This document shows, piece after piece, positions 8,613 to 15,774 of a DNA stretch of 64,000 nt. This DNA comes from Desulfosporosinus youngiae DSM 17734 (GTDB lineage: Bacteria > Bacillota > Desulfitobacteriia > Desulfitobacteriales > Desulfitobacteriaceae). Both the position numbers and the translations under genes were made by a program. A model generated the notes under the pieces. That model worked only from the letters and a program-made list of their open reading frames with translations, searched no databases and was not told the origin of the DNA. The DNA is taken from assembly GCF_000244895.1 (NCBI RefSeq), contig NZ_CM001441.1, forward strand, positions 2,066,226-2,130,225. The letters are read 5' to 3'. Within the stretch, counting starts at the first letter, position 1. Every line of letters begins with the position of its first letter.

Positions 8613-8647
8613 AAGGGACAGTTTGCCGATAGGGCAGACTGTCCCTT
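8613..8647 (+). terminator. Hairpin after the ligase gene
   Basis: AAGGGACAGTTTGCC pairs imperfectly with GGCAGACTGTCCCTT. It is a strong stem but is followed by GAAGTCTC rather than a T-run, so termination efficiency is uncertain. It separates the vanX-vanW-ligase unit from vanRS. Confidence 0.55.
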
Positions 8648-8754
8648 GAAGTCTCTAAAAAATCAGGGAATTGATGCTTAAAACTCTTGCTATTGACAAA
8701 CTTGATATTTATATTAGTGTGTGAAAGACTATCGGTAGTGCGATATTCAGAAAG

Positions 8755-8788
8755 TCTTAAGGTTTCCATAAGTAAAAAGCCATAAAAT
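8755..8788 (+). promoter_or_regulatory. VanR-type box and promoter before vanR
   Basis: TCTTAAG (8755-8761), 5 bp, CATAAG (8767-8772), then TAAAAT (8783-8788) 10 bp after the box. The geometry equals that of the vanX box, which implies positive autoregulation of vanRS. Confidence 0.7.
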
Positions 8789-8844
8789 GAAATTATTGCT
8801 CCGCGGTATAATAATCAGGGGAGTATATGCTTTAGAGAAAGAAG

Positions 8845-9552
8845 ATGACGCTTTTGGCTGCCAATATTTTAATCGTTGATGATGAACAAGCGATTGCCGA
8901 TTTGGTTGAAGTTTATCTGAACAATGAAAACTATCATATCTTCAAATTTTATAACGGCCAGGATGCCCTTCGTTGTATTGAAAATGAAAAACTGGACCTC
9001 GCCATTTTGGATGTCATGCTTCCTGATGTAGACGGTTTTTCAATCTGCCGGCAAATCCGGGAAAAGCATAATTTTCCGGTGATCATGCTGACAGCCAAAG
9101 AAGAAGAAATCGATAAGATCACCGGGCTGACCTTAGGTGCGGACGACTATATCACCAAGCCCTTCCGTCCCCTGGAGCTGATTGCCCGTGTCAAGGCGCA
9201 GCTGCGGAGATTTACCAAATATAATTCTGCGGAGCCCAATCAGGAAGAGCATTTAATAGCCTTTTCCGGCCTGGTCTTGGACATAGAAACTCATGAATGT
9301 ACCTTGAATGAAAAAAAGCTGTCGCTCACGCCTACGGAATTCTCCATTCTTTGGGTCCTTTGTTCCAATCGCGGCCGGGTGGTCAGTTCGGAAGAATTGT
9401 TCCATGAGGTATGGGGAGATAAGTACTTCGCCAACAGTAATAATACGGTCATGGTTCATATCCGGCATTTAAGGGAAAAAATGCAGGACAGCGCCGAACA
9501 TCCTAAATATATCAAAACGGTCTGGGGGGTTGGCTATAAAATTGAAAAGTGA
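8845..9552 (+). CDS. vanR: VanR-type OmpR-family response regulator
   Basis: 235 residues: receiver domain (residues ~8-120) with acidic pocket VDDE, phosphoacceptor in LAILDVMLPD, conserved MLTAKEE and KPF lysine, then an OmpR/PhoB winged helix (LTPTEFSILWVLCSNRG, HIRHLREKM, IKTVWGVGYKIEK). The near-identity to VanR of the VanA type is recognisable, particularly in the C-terminal DNA-binding domain. It should activate the cluster by binding the tandem boxes described at 5853, 8755, 10666 and 13621. It overlaps the sensor gene, as in vanA clusters. Confidence 0.92.
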   Translation: MTLLAANILIVDDEQAIADLVEVYLNNENYHIFKFYNGQDALRCIENEKLDLAILDVMLPDVDGFSICRQIREKHNFPVIMLTAKEEEIDKITGLTLGADDYITKPFRPLELIARVKAQLRRFTKYNSAEPNQEEHLIAFSGLVLDIETHECTLNEKKLSLTPTEFSILWVLCSNRGRVVSSEELFHEVWGDKYFANSNNTVMVHIRHLREKMQDSAEHPKYIKTVWGVGYKIEK

Positions 9553-10660
9553 GAAGGACAAACGCAGGAATGATTATTCAAAATTAAAAAGGAAAGTACT
9601 TGGGCAAATGTTTCTGATTACAGTTGCCGCCGCTGTGACTGTTTTTCTGTTGCGCAATATCCTGCGCGGACAGATCGGAGATCGTATCGTTCAATTTTTA
9701 GTCCACGCTTATCATTTTAGAAATTCGGACGCACAGATGATCTATCAGTTGGTGATTCGCAACAATATGTCCACGATCCTTTTTGGTGTTATTATAATAT
9801 GTTTAGTTATTTTTTCAGTTTCCTGGTTCACTAAATATTTTGATGAAATCAGCGCCGGAATGGATAAACTTGCTGAGGAATCCGATGCTGAAATCACCTT
9901 AGCACCGGAATTGGATTTTATGGAAAATAAGCTGAATCAGCTAAAAAACAACTTGGAAAAACAAAAGAAAGCCGCCCTTGCGGCCGAGCAGCGCAAGAAT
10001 GATTTGGTAGTTTACTTAGCTCATGATATCAAGACCCCTCTGACCTCTGTTATAGGATACTTAAGTCTTCTCGATGAAGCCCCTGATATGCCTTCTGAAC
10101 AGAAGGCAAAATATGTGGGTATTACCTTGGAAAAGGCTTATCGCTTAGAGCAGCTGATCAATGAGTTTTTTGAGATTACCAGATTTAATCTGCAAAGAAT
10201 TGTTTTGAATAAAGAAAAAATCAATTTACAGTTCATGCTCCAGCAGATGGCCGATGAATTCTATCCCATGTTGGCTCCCCAGGCCAAGCAGGTGGCCGTC
10301 AATGTGCCTGACGGCTTAACACTGTGGGGAGATGCGGACAAACTAGCCCGTGTCTTCAATAACATTCTGAAAAATGCCCTGGCCTATAGCTATGAAAACA
10401 GCGTCATTGACATTGCTGCCGGTCAGCAGGACAAAAATGTCGTTATAACCTTTACGAATCAGGGAAATCCCATCCCCCAGGCCAAGCTGGAAACTATTTT
10501 TGAAAAGTTTTACCGCTTAGATTCGTCACGTTCCACAGACACCGGCGGAGCAGGGCTGGGTTTGGCAATCGCCCGGGAAATTGTCACGACTCACGCCGGC
10601 ACAATCTCTGTGGAAAGCAACCCGGAAACTACGACATTTACAGTAAAGCTTCCGTTATAA
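9530..10660 (+). CDS. vanS: VanS-type sensor histidine kinase
   Basis: 376 residues with a TTG start overlapping vanR by 23 bp; the opening AIKLKSEKD and NDYSKLKRKV resembles VanA-type VanS, supporting this start. Two membrane helices (about 25-45 and 83-102) flank a short extracytoplasmic loop. The H box is YLAHDIKTPLTSVIGYLSLL, the N box NNILKNALAYS, and the G box DTGGAGLGLAIA. The H-box region through FFEITRFNLQ matches the VanA sensor closely. It should phosphorylate VanR in response to glycopeptide or an envelope signal, and dephosphorylate it otherwise. Confidence 0.92.
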   Translation: MAIKLKSEKDKRRNDYSKLKRKVLGQMFLITVAAAVTVFLLRNILRGQIGDRIVQFLVHAYHFRNSDAQMIYQLVIRNNMSTILFGVIIICLVIFSVSWFTKYFDEISAGMDKLAEESDAEITLAPELDFMENKLNQLKNNLEKQKKAALAAEQRKNDLVVYLAHDIKTPLTSVIGYLSLLDEAPDMPSEQKAKYVGITLEKAYRLEQLINEFFEITRFNLQRIVLNKEKINLQFMLQQMADEFYPMLAPQAKQVAVNVPDGLTLWGDADKLARVFNNILKNALAYSYENSVIDIAAGQQDKNVVITFTNQGNPIPQAKLETIFEKFYRLDSSRSTDTGGAGLGLAIAREIVTTHAGTISVESNPETTTFTVKLPL

Positions 10661-10665
10661 GGAAA

Positions 10666-10698
10666 TCTTAAGAAGTTCATAAGCTGGAATTCCAACAT
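10666..10698 (+). promoter_or_regulatory. VanR-type box and promoter before the vanY-like gene
   Basis: TCTTAAG (10666-10672), 5 bp, CATAAG (10678-10683), then CAACAT (10693-10698) 10 bp after the box. The downstream AATTCCAACATAGC also resembles the vanX (AATTTCAACATCGC) and operon 1 (AATTACAACCTAGC) promoters. Confidence 0.65.
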
Positions 10699-10753
10699 AG
10701 CTCTTTGTTCTGTGCTTGAATAATATCAGTACAGAATAAGGAGTTGTTTTGTT

Positions 10754-11815
10754 ATGGTACGAAAAGTAAAAAGGAAAAAGTCAGGCATACTCAGATTTGC
10801 AGTACTTCTCTTGAAGGTTGGAATGGCTGCTTTTGTTTATAAATCCATCATTATGCCAGGATACCAGCACATCTTTGCCCAGGAATATGAGGATAAAACC
10901 ATGACGGCTTCAGCGTTGAAACCAGAATCCGAACCCTCTGTTTCCATATCTTCCGATCAACTGAACAGTTCTAATGCGATTCTGATCAATTTAAAAGATC
11001 ATAACATTCTGATGCAGAAAAACAGTGAAGAAAAAATCTATCCCGCTTCCTTAACGAAGATGATGACAGTCATTGTCGCCATAGAAAACCTGCCTGATTT
11101 CAAGAAAGAAATCACCCTTACCAATTCTGTGTTTCAGGGCCTGTCAGAAGCAGATGCATCTATGTCGGGTTTCCAGCCGGGTGAGAAGGTAAGGGTGATT
11201 GACCTTTTATATGGGGCTCTGCTTCCCAGCGGGGCAGAGTCTTGTGTCGGGCTTGCTGATTACATTGCAGGGTCGGAGAAGGACTTTGCCGGGATGATGA
11301 ATCAAAAAGCGGCAGGTCTGGGCATGCGCACCACACATTTTGAGAACTCAACCGGACTTCAGAATAAAAACCATTACACAACAGTCAAAGATCTGGCTGT
11401 TCTGCTCAGCTATGCTTTGCAAAATGATACGTTCCGGGAGATTTTTACTTCATCCCGTCATTCCATACAACCTACGAATAAGCATCCTGGCGGGATAACC
11501 TTTTACAGTACCATGTTTGAAGAACTCAACAATCAAAGCATTGCCGGCGGGAAAATCTTAGGAGGGAAGACCGGCTATACCCGTGAAGCCGGTCTATGTC
11601 TGGCGAGTCTCGCCAAAGTGGGCAACCAGGAATATATTCTGATTTCAGCCGGCGCCAAAGGAAATCATCAGTCGGAACAGTATAATATTAGCGATGCCTT
11701 AGCTGTATATAATAGTATAGGAAAGGATGATTATAACGTTAACTCAACAAAGGTACCCGGAGATGTTCAACACGATAAAAGGCGGTTGAACAATCCGCCT
11801 TTGAAGTTCAAGTAA
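10754..11815 (+). CDS. Serine D-Ala-D-Ala carboxypeptidase (S11; VanY-like role)
   Basis: 353 residues with one N-terminal membrane helix (about 13-32) and an extracytoplasmic peptidase S11 domain. Active-site motifs: SLTKMM (SxxK; nucleophile Ser), PSGAES (in place of the SxN motif) and GGKTGYT (KTG). It would remove the terminal D-Ala from pentapeptide ends, the job done by zinc VanY in VanA clusters; VanYD is a known serine-type counterpart. Unlike VanY of VanA, this protein should be penicillin-sensitive. It has its own VanR-type box, which supports membership of the van regulon. The C-terminal ~40 residues are basic and low in structure. A housekeeping DacA role is the alternative. Confidence 0.85.
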   Translation: MVRKVKRKKSGILRFAVLLLKVGMAAFVYKSIIMPGYQHIFAQEYEDKTMTASALKPESEPSVSISSDQLNSSNAILINLKDHNILMQKNSEEKIYPASLTKMMTVIVAIENLPDFKKEITLTNSVFQGLSEADASMSGFQPGEKVRVIDLLYGALLPSGAESCVGLADYIAGSEKDFAGMMNQKAAGLGMRTTHFENSTGLQNKNHYTTVKDLAVLLSYALQNDTFREIFTSSRHSIQPTNKHPGGITFYSTMFEELNNQSIAGGKILGGKTGYTREAGLCLASLAKVGNQEYILISAGAKGNHQSEQYNISDALAVYNSIGKDDYNVNSTKVPGDVQHDKRRLNNPPLKFK

Positions 11816-11819
11816 AATC

Positions 11820-11857
11820 AATCAACAACGGGCCGCATTTTCGGCCCGTTGTTGATT
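11820..11857. terminator. Bidirectional terminator
   Basis: AATCAACAACGGGCCG pairs with CGGCCCGTTGTTGATT around a short ATTT-type loop, T-rich on both sides. It closes the vanY-like gene and the convergent MerR gene. Confidence 0.8.
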
Positions 11858-11869
11858 TCACCGGTTGTG

Positions 11870-12415
11870 TTATTTTAAGATCATTTTCTGCAGCGCCTGT
11901 TTTTGTGCCTCATTAATGAGGGGCAGCATTTTTTTTAGCTTTGACTTTTTTTCTTCCGGAAGGTCTTTGAGGAAAGCTCTCATTTTTCCGGCCAGCTCGG
12001 GTGTTATATAATGACGTTCATTCATGCGGATCAACTCCATTATTTTTATTAATTGGTCTGAACTTATAGTTTGGTTAAATGACAGCAGTGTTTGCAGTTG
12101 TTCAAGCTCAGAGCGCAGCTTTTCCTTTATCTTTATCTGTTCCTTGACGATTTCCAGTTGAGCTTGAACGACGAGGAGAGGATTGAAATCAGGATTTTCC
12201 ATAAAGTTATGGATTTCTTCTAAGGAAAAGCCCAGTTGTTTCAGAGATAATATCTGCTGAAGTTTTAAGGCATCGGCCTTAGTGTAAAGCCGGTGGCCGG
12301 CTTCGGTAGTTTCGGAGGGGACTAATAGGCCTATTTGGTGATAATGGTGCAGTGTTCTGACTGTAATTCCACACTGGCTTGCAAGCTCACCGATTTTCCA
12401 AATAGTTTTTGGCAT
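11870..12415 (-). CDS. MerR family transcriptional regulator
   Basis: 181 residues. The N-terminal MerR helix-turn-helix and wing (KIGELASQCGITVRTLHHYHQIGLL, TEAGHRLYT) is followed by the dimerisation coiled coil (~residues 75-115, KEQIKIKEKLRSELEQLQTLL). The C-terminal part (RMNERHYITPELAGKMRAFL) lacks the cysteines of metal sensors and looks like the TipA/multidrug-type subgroup. The promoter has the classical MerR 19-bp spacer with the palindromic operator inside (12464-12482), so it controls its own gene by DNA distortion. No target gene is adjacent on the same strand; the ECF sigma gene is divergent. Confidence 0.85.
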   Translation of the reverse strand: MPKTIWKIGELASQCGITVRTLHHYHQIGLLVPSETTEAGHRLYTKADALKLQQILSLKQLGFSLEEIHNFMENPDFNPLLVVQAQLEIVKEQIKIKEKLRSELEQLQTLLSFNQTISSDQLIKIMELIRMNERHYITPELAGKMRAFLKDLPEEKKSKLKKMLPLINEAQKQALQKMILK

Positions 12416-12455
12416 TCTTTCACCTCGTTTCCGCAGGATTTTTGTCGACGAGTAA

Positions 12456-12486
12456 ATTATACAACCTGACGCTGCGTCAGGTGCAA
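12456..12486 (-). promoter_or_regulatory. MerR-type promoter with 19-bp spacer operator
   Basis: On the minus strand, -35 TTGCAC (12486-12481) and -10 TATAAT (12461-12456) are 19 bp apart. The spacer contains the perfect 9-1-9 palindrome ACCTGACGC-N-GCGTCAGGT (12464-12482). This overlong spacer is diagnostic of MerR-family regulation. Confidence 0.85.
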
Positions 12487-12586
12487 GAGGTTTTTAAATA
12501 TGGATGAAATTGGTATATTTAAATTTTATTAACCGGTGTAATATTTTTTAACTTAATGTGACTCATTATATGAGAGGGGGGTATCA

Positions 12587-13075
12587 ATGAAGGAAATTGA
12601 AAAAGTGTATTTTGAATATAAGCAGGATATCTATCATTATTTGTTAAGCCTGACTCATGATCCTGCCCTTTCGGAGGATTTGCTCTCAGAAACCTTTGTT
12701 AAGGCCATATTCTCTCTTCGTAATTTTAAAGGCAATTCCTCAATCAAAACCTGGCTGTTGGGGATTGCCCGCCATCTATGGCTGCAAAACCTGCGTAAAG
12801 TCAGACCCACGGTGGAATACAGCGATCTTTTAGATGTCTATGTGACAGACGGAACCATGGATAGGGTGATTGCCAAGCAAATAGCCGGTAGGGTCCGTGA
12901 GCTGCTGAAAACCAAAGATCAGCGCACCCAAAAGATAATCAGTATGCGTGTCAATGGGATAAGTTACTATGAAATCTCAGAGAAAATAGGTGTGTCGGAA
13001 AACTCCGCAAGAGTCATAGATTTCAGGACCAAAAAATGGCTTAGATCCGTTTTGGAAAGGGAGGAATTGATTTGA
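12587..13075 (+). CDS. ECF-type RNA polymerase sigma factor
   Basis: 162 residues: sigma region 2 (VYFEYKQDIYHYLLSLTHDPALSEDLLSETFVKA), with the DLLSETF segment of region 2.2-2.3 and FKGNSSIKTWLLGIARHLW of 2.4, then region 4 (ISYYEISEKIGVSENSARVIDFRTKKWLR). There is no region 1 or 3, as in ECF sigmas. It overlaps by 4 bp with a zinc-finger anti-sigma gene, the standard arrangement. The GAGAGGGGGG ribosome binding site is strong. The signal and target promoters cannot be read from the sequence. Confidence 0.88.
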   Translation: MKEIEKVYFEYKQDIYHYLLSLTHDPALSEDLLSETFVKAIFSLRNFKGNSSIKTWLLGIARHLWLQNLRKVRPTVEYSDLLDVYVTDGTMDRVIAKQIAGRVRELLKTKDQRTQKIISMRVNGISYYEISEKIGVSENSARVIDFRTKKWLRSVLEREELI

Positions 13076-13527
13076 AGGTGCCTTGTGAGATAATCCTGGA
13101 TTTGATACCCCTTGTGAAGGACAATGTTGCCAGCGAAGGCAGTATTAACTTGGTTTCGGAACATTTGAAGAGCTGTGCAAGCTGCAAGCTTGAGTTTGGC
13201 AAGGACGCCTTGCCAATCCCCAAAGAGGTTGATGATAGAAAAGTATTGTCTTTAATTAAGAAGAAACTTTTTCTTATCACCTCAGCACTATTATGCCTCG
13301 GAGCGATTATTGGCATGACAGTAAACCAAAGCACATCTCCAAACTTTATGCCGGTCATAATGATCGTCCTAAGCCTTGTTGTTATGGGGATACTAATCTT
13401 CAAATCCGACTGGAAAGGGGATGAAGGTGTGAGCAGATTTTTTCTGGGAAAAGCGATTGGGACAATGATTGTCTTTGCAATATTGGGAATTTACCTCTTG
13501 CTAAAATACGGACTTCATCTCTTTTAA
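13072..13527 (+). CDS. Zinc-finger anti-sigma factor, membrane-bound
   Basis: 151 residues with a TTG start overlapping the sigma gene stop. The N-terminal anti-sigma zinc-finger has His in VSEHLKSCASC (H-x3-C-x2-C), plus an upstream Cys in VPCEIILDLIPL. Three hydrophobic helices follow (about 62-80, 88-108, 125-145). It should hold the ECF sigma at the membrane until a signal arrives. Translational coupling keeps the pair balanced. Confidence 0.8.
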   Translation: MKVPCEIILDLIPLVKDNVASEGSINLVSEHLKSCASCKLEFGKDALPIPKEVDDRKVLSLIKKKLFLITSALLCLGAIIGMTVNQSTSPNFMPVIMIVLSLVVMGILIFKSDWKGDEGVSRFFLGKAIGTMIVFAILGIYLLLKYGLHLF

Positions 13528-13620
13528 AGAATTTGCTGAAATGTCATTTGCTGAACTGACGTATTCAAGAGCACGCCGTATACGACAGCATAAGAAAATA
13601 ATCAGTGCTTCATAAGAATT

Positions 13621-13653
13621 TCTTAAGATTTTGCTAAGTTAAAATTACAACCT
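13621..13653 (+). promoter_or_regulatory. VanR-type box and promoter before transporter operon 1
   Basis: TCTTAAG (13621-13627), 5 bp, GCTAAG (13633-13638), then CAACCT (13648-13653) 10 bp after the box. It lies in a block (13604-13704) that aligns without gaps to 5836-5936 before vanX, with 85 of 101 positions identical by my count. This is the strongest link between the transporter and the van regulators. Confidence 0.7.
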
Positions 13654-13654
13654 A

Positions 13655-13704
13655 GCCTGCCTGATTTCGGTAAGATGAAATTACCGAATCGGGCGGGCTT
13701 TTAT
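13655..13704 (+). terminator. Leader hairpin plus T-run before operon 1
   Basis: GCCTGCCTGATTTCGGTAA pairs with TTACCGAATCGGGCGGGC and is followed by TTTTAT. It is the counterpart of the vanX leader hairpin, with covarying bases. It lies between the box and the first gene, so it could attenuate the operon, or terminate readthrough from the anti-sigma gene. Confidence 0.6.
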
Positions 13705-13761
13705 ATTGCCGAAAGGAGGCGCGGACATGTTGCTTGGCCCATCACGCTTAGGGTGGTAACG

Positions 13762-14634
13762 ATGAGAACCGGAAAATTAACAACGAATAACGGCTGCCTG
13801 GCCTGGCTTTTCCTCGGGCCCAGCCTGCTGGGTTTTGCTCTTTTTTATTTGCTCCCCTTTGTCACCGGCTTTTACTATTCCCTGGTAGACAGTCCCCTTC
13901 ACGGCACCTTTGTCGGCTTACATAATTACGGCGCTTTGTTAAAAAACCCGAGCTTTCTATTAGCTCTGGGGAATACAGCCAAGTTCACTTTGATCTGTGT
14001 ACCTCTTAATCTGATTCTCTCCCTGGGAGTGGCCTTGTTATTGAATAAAAAGTTACCGGGCCGGAACCTGTTTCGCACCATCATGATCACTCCTTTGGTA
14101 GTACCCGTAGCCTCGGTTGTTTTGGTCTGGCAGGCTTTCTTTGATTTAAACGGCGTTTTAAATTCCCTGCTCCAGGCTCTGGGTTACCCGCCGGTGGACT
14201 GGATGAAAACCAACTGGTCCAGGATGGTGGTCCTGGCAGTTTATCTGTGGAAAAACATGGGTTACAGTGTCATCCTGTTTCTGGCCGGATTGCAGAATAT
14301 ACCGGCTGAATACTACGAAGCGGCCAGGATCGACGGGGCCGGCCGCTGGCAGGAGTTTTTCCGGATAACCCTGATTTACCTGACTCCCACTACTTTTTTT
14401 GTGTTTATTATCTCGATTATCAATTCCTTTAAAGTGTTCCGGGAGACCTATCTTATCTCCGGAGACTATCCCCATAACAGCATCTATATGCTCCAGCACT
14501 ACATGAACAATATGTTCATGGCTCTGGATTATCAAAAACTGACGTCCGCGGCCTTCATTATGGCTGCCTTTATCGTGACCGTCGTTTTACTGCTTTTTAT
14601 CGTGGAGAGAAAGATCACCAACCTGATTAATTAG
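13762..14634 (+). CDS. CUT1-type ABC permease, MalF/UgpA-like (operon 1)
   Basis: About 290 residues from the ATG at 13762 (AGGGTGG upstream). An in-frame ATG at 13675 would place the start inside the conserved leader hairpin, so I reject it. Six membrane helices are expected; the first is GPSLLGFALFYLLPFVTGFYY. The ATPase-contact EAA loop is EYYEAARIDGAGRWQEFFRI, typical of sugar/glycerol-phosphate importers. It pairs with the next permease. The gene order permease-permease-MFP-MacB-like-ATPase-binding protein is not a normal CUT1 operon. The substrate cannot be inferred. Confidence 0.88.
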   Translation: MRTGKLTTNNGCLAWLFLGPSLLGFALFYLLPFVTGFYYSLVDSPLHGTFVGLHNYGALLKNPSFLLALGNTAKFTLICVPLNLILSLGVALLLNKKLPGRNLFRTIMITPLVVPVASVVLVWQAFFDLNGVLNSLLQALGYPPVDWMKTNWSRMVVLAVYLWKNMGYSVILFLAGLQNIPAEYYEAARIDGAGRWQEFFRITLIYLTPTTFFVFIISIINSFKVFRETYLISGDYPHNSIYMLQHYMNNMFMALDYQKLTSAAFIMAAFIVTVVLLLFIVERKITNLIN

Positions 14635-14790
14635 AATCTCAGTCAGAAGCCGGGGATCAGGAGTCGGGCGTCAGGAGTGTAAAGAACAAAGAAAATTGTA
14701 CAGCACACGGAGGAAACCACCGGAGCGCCGGATACAAGTAACTTAAAAACTTTTTTATGGGTAGTAAGAAATTGAGAACCGGGGAGAGGA

Positions 14791-15684
14791 ATGAGCGCAT
14801 TGAATCGGAACCGTCTGATAACAAAAGTACTTCAGACGACAGTATTGCTGGTACTGGCTGTCAGCTTCATTTTTCCTCTGGCTGTAACCATCACCAATTC
14901 ATTGATGAGTGAACAGGCAATCGCCGATAATTATGGTCCGGTGACGGACAAAAATTTAAGCAGCTATAAGGAAGATACTGCACATCACTTTGCCCGGTTC
15001 CAGCTGATCCCTGATGTGGTGGTGCTTAAACAGTATTACAACGTGCTCATTAAAAAGACCCAGTTTCTTTTCATGTTCTGGAATTCCGTGCTGATTACCT
15101 GCCCTATCGTCATTGGGCAAACGATAGTGGCAACCCTGGCGGCCTATGCCTTTGCCAAGCTGAAGTTCAGAGGCAGAAACCTTTTGTTTTTTTTGTATAT
15201 CATTGTGATGCTGATGCCCTTCCAGGTAACTCTGGTGCCCAATTATTTAATGGCCGGCTGGCTGGGCCTGCTGGGTAGCCGCTGGTCCATTATCTGGCCT
15301 GGCATCTTCAGCACCTTTGGCGTATTTCTTTTAAAACAGTACATGGAGCAAATACCGGACTCCTATCTTGAAGCGGCCCGGGTGGACGGAGCCAACCAGC
15401 TCCAGATTTTTCTCAAAATCATTCTGCCCATGTCCAGGGCCGGCATAGCAGCCATGGCTATCCTTGTGTTTATCGATAACTGGAACATGGTGGAACAGCC
15501 GTTGATTTTTTTACAGGACGCGGCCCAACAGCCGCTTTCCCTCTATCTTTCCCGAATCATCGACGGTGAAAAAGGCTTGGCCTTTGCCGCCTCCGTTCTA
15601 TATATGCTGCCGGCGTTGCTGAACTTCCTTTACGCCGAAAAATACTTGCTGGAAGGGATCCGGCTTTCCGGAATCAAAGGCTGA
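14791..15684 (+). CDS. CUT1-type ABC permease, MalG/UgpE-like (operon 1)
   Basis: 297 residues, ATG after GGGGAGAGGA. The first helix (VLLVLAVSFIFPLAVTITNSL) is followed by an unusually long extracytoplasmic loop containing EDTAHHFARFQLIPDVV, then TM helices with YIIVMLMPFQVTLVPNY and the EAA loop DSYLEAARVDGANQLQIF. Operon 2 has a clear paralogue with the same MSE-A--G/NY loop start. It would form the heterodimeric channel with the upstream permease. The 156-bp spacer before it carries a repeat-like GGGGATCAGGAGTCGGGCGT segment. Confidence 0.88.
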   Translation: MSALNRNRLITKVLQTTVLLVLAVSFIFPLAVTITNSLMSEQAIADNYGPVTDKNLSSYKEDTAHHFARFQLIPDVVVLKQYYNVLIKKTQFLFMFWNSVLITCPIVIGQTIVATLAAYAFAKLKFRGRNLLFFLYIIVMLMPFQVTLVPNYLMAGWLGLLGSRWSIIWPGIFSTFGVFLLKQYMEQIPDSYLEAARVDGANQLQIFLKIILPMSRAGIAAMAILVFIDNWNMVEQPLIFLQDAAQQPLSLYLSRIIDGEKGLAFAASVLYMLPALLNFLYAEKYLLEGIRLSGIKG

Positions 15685-15774
15685 GCAACTGGTGACTTGT
15701 TATATAAATTCTTGCCCACCTACTTTACAAGGGCTATTGTATCGCTGCACTAGTTCAGGAAGGGAGACAGAAAA

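Noticed and set aside
13675-13761. Upstream extension of the operon 1 MalF-like permease to the ATG at 13675
   Set aside because: It would put the start inside the conserved leader hairpin shared with vanX, and the added residues are unlike permease N-termini. The ATG at 13762 has AGGGTGG upstream.
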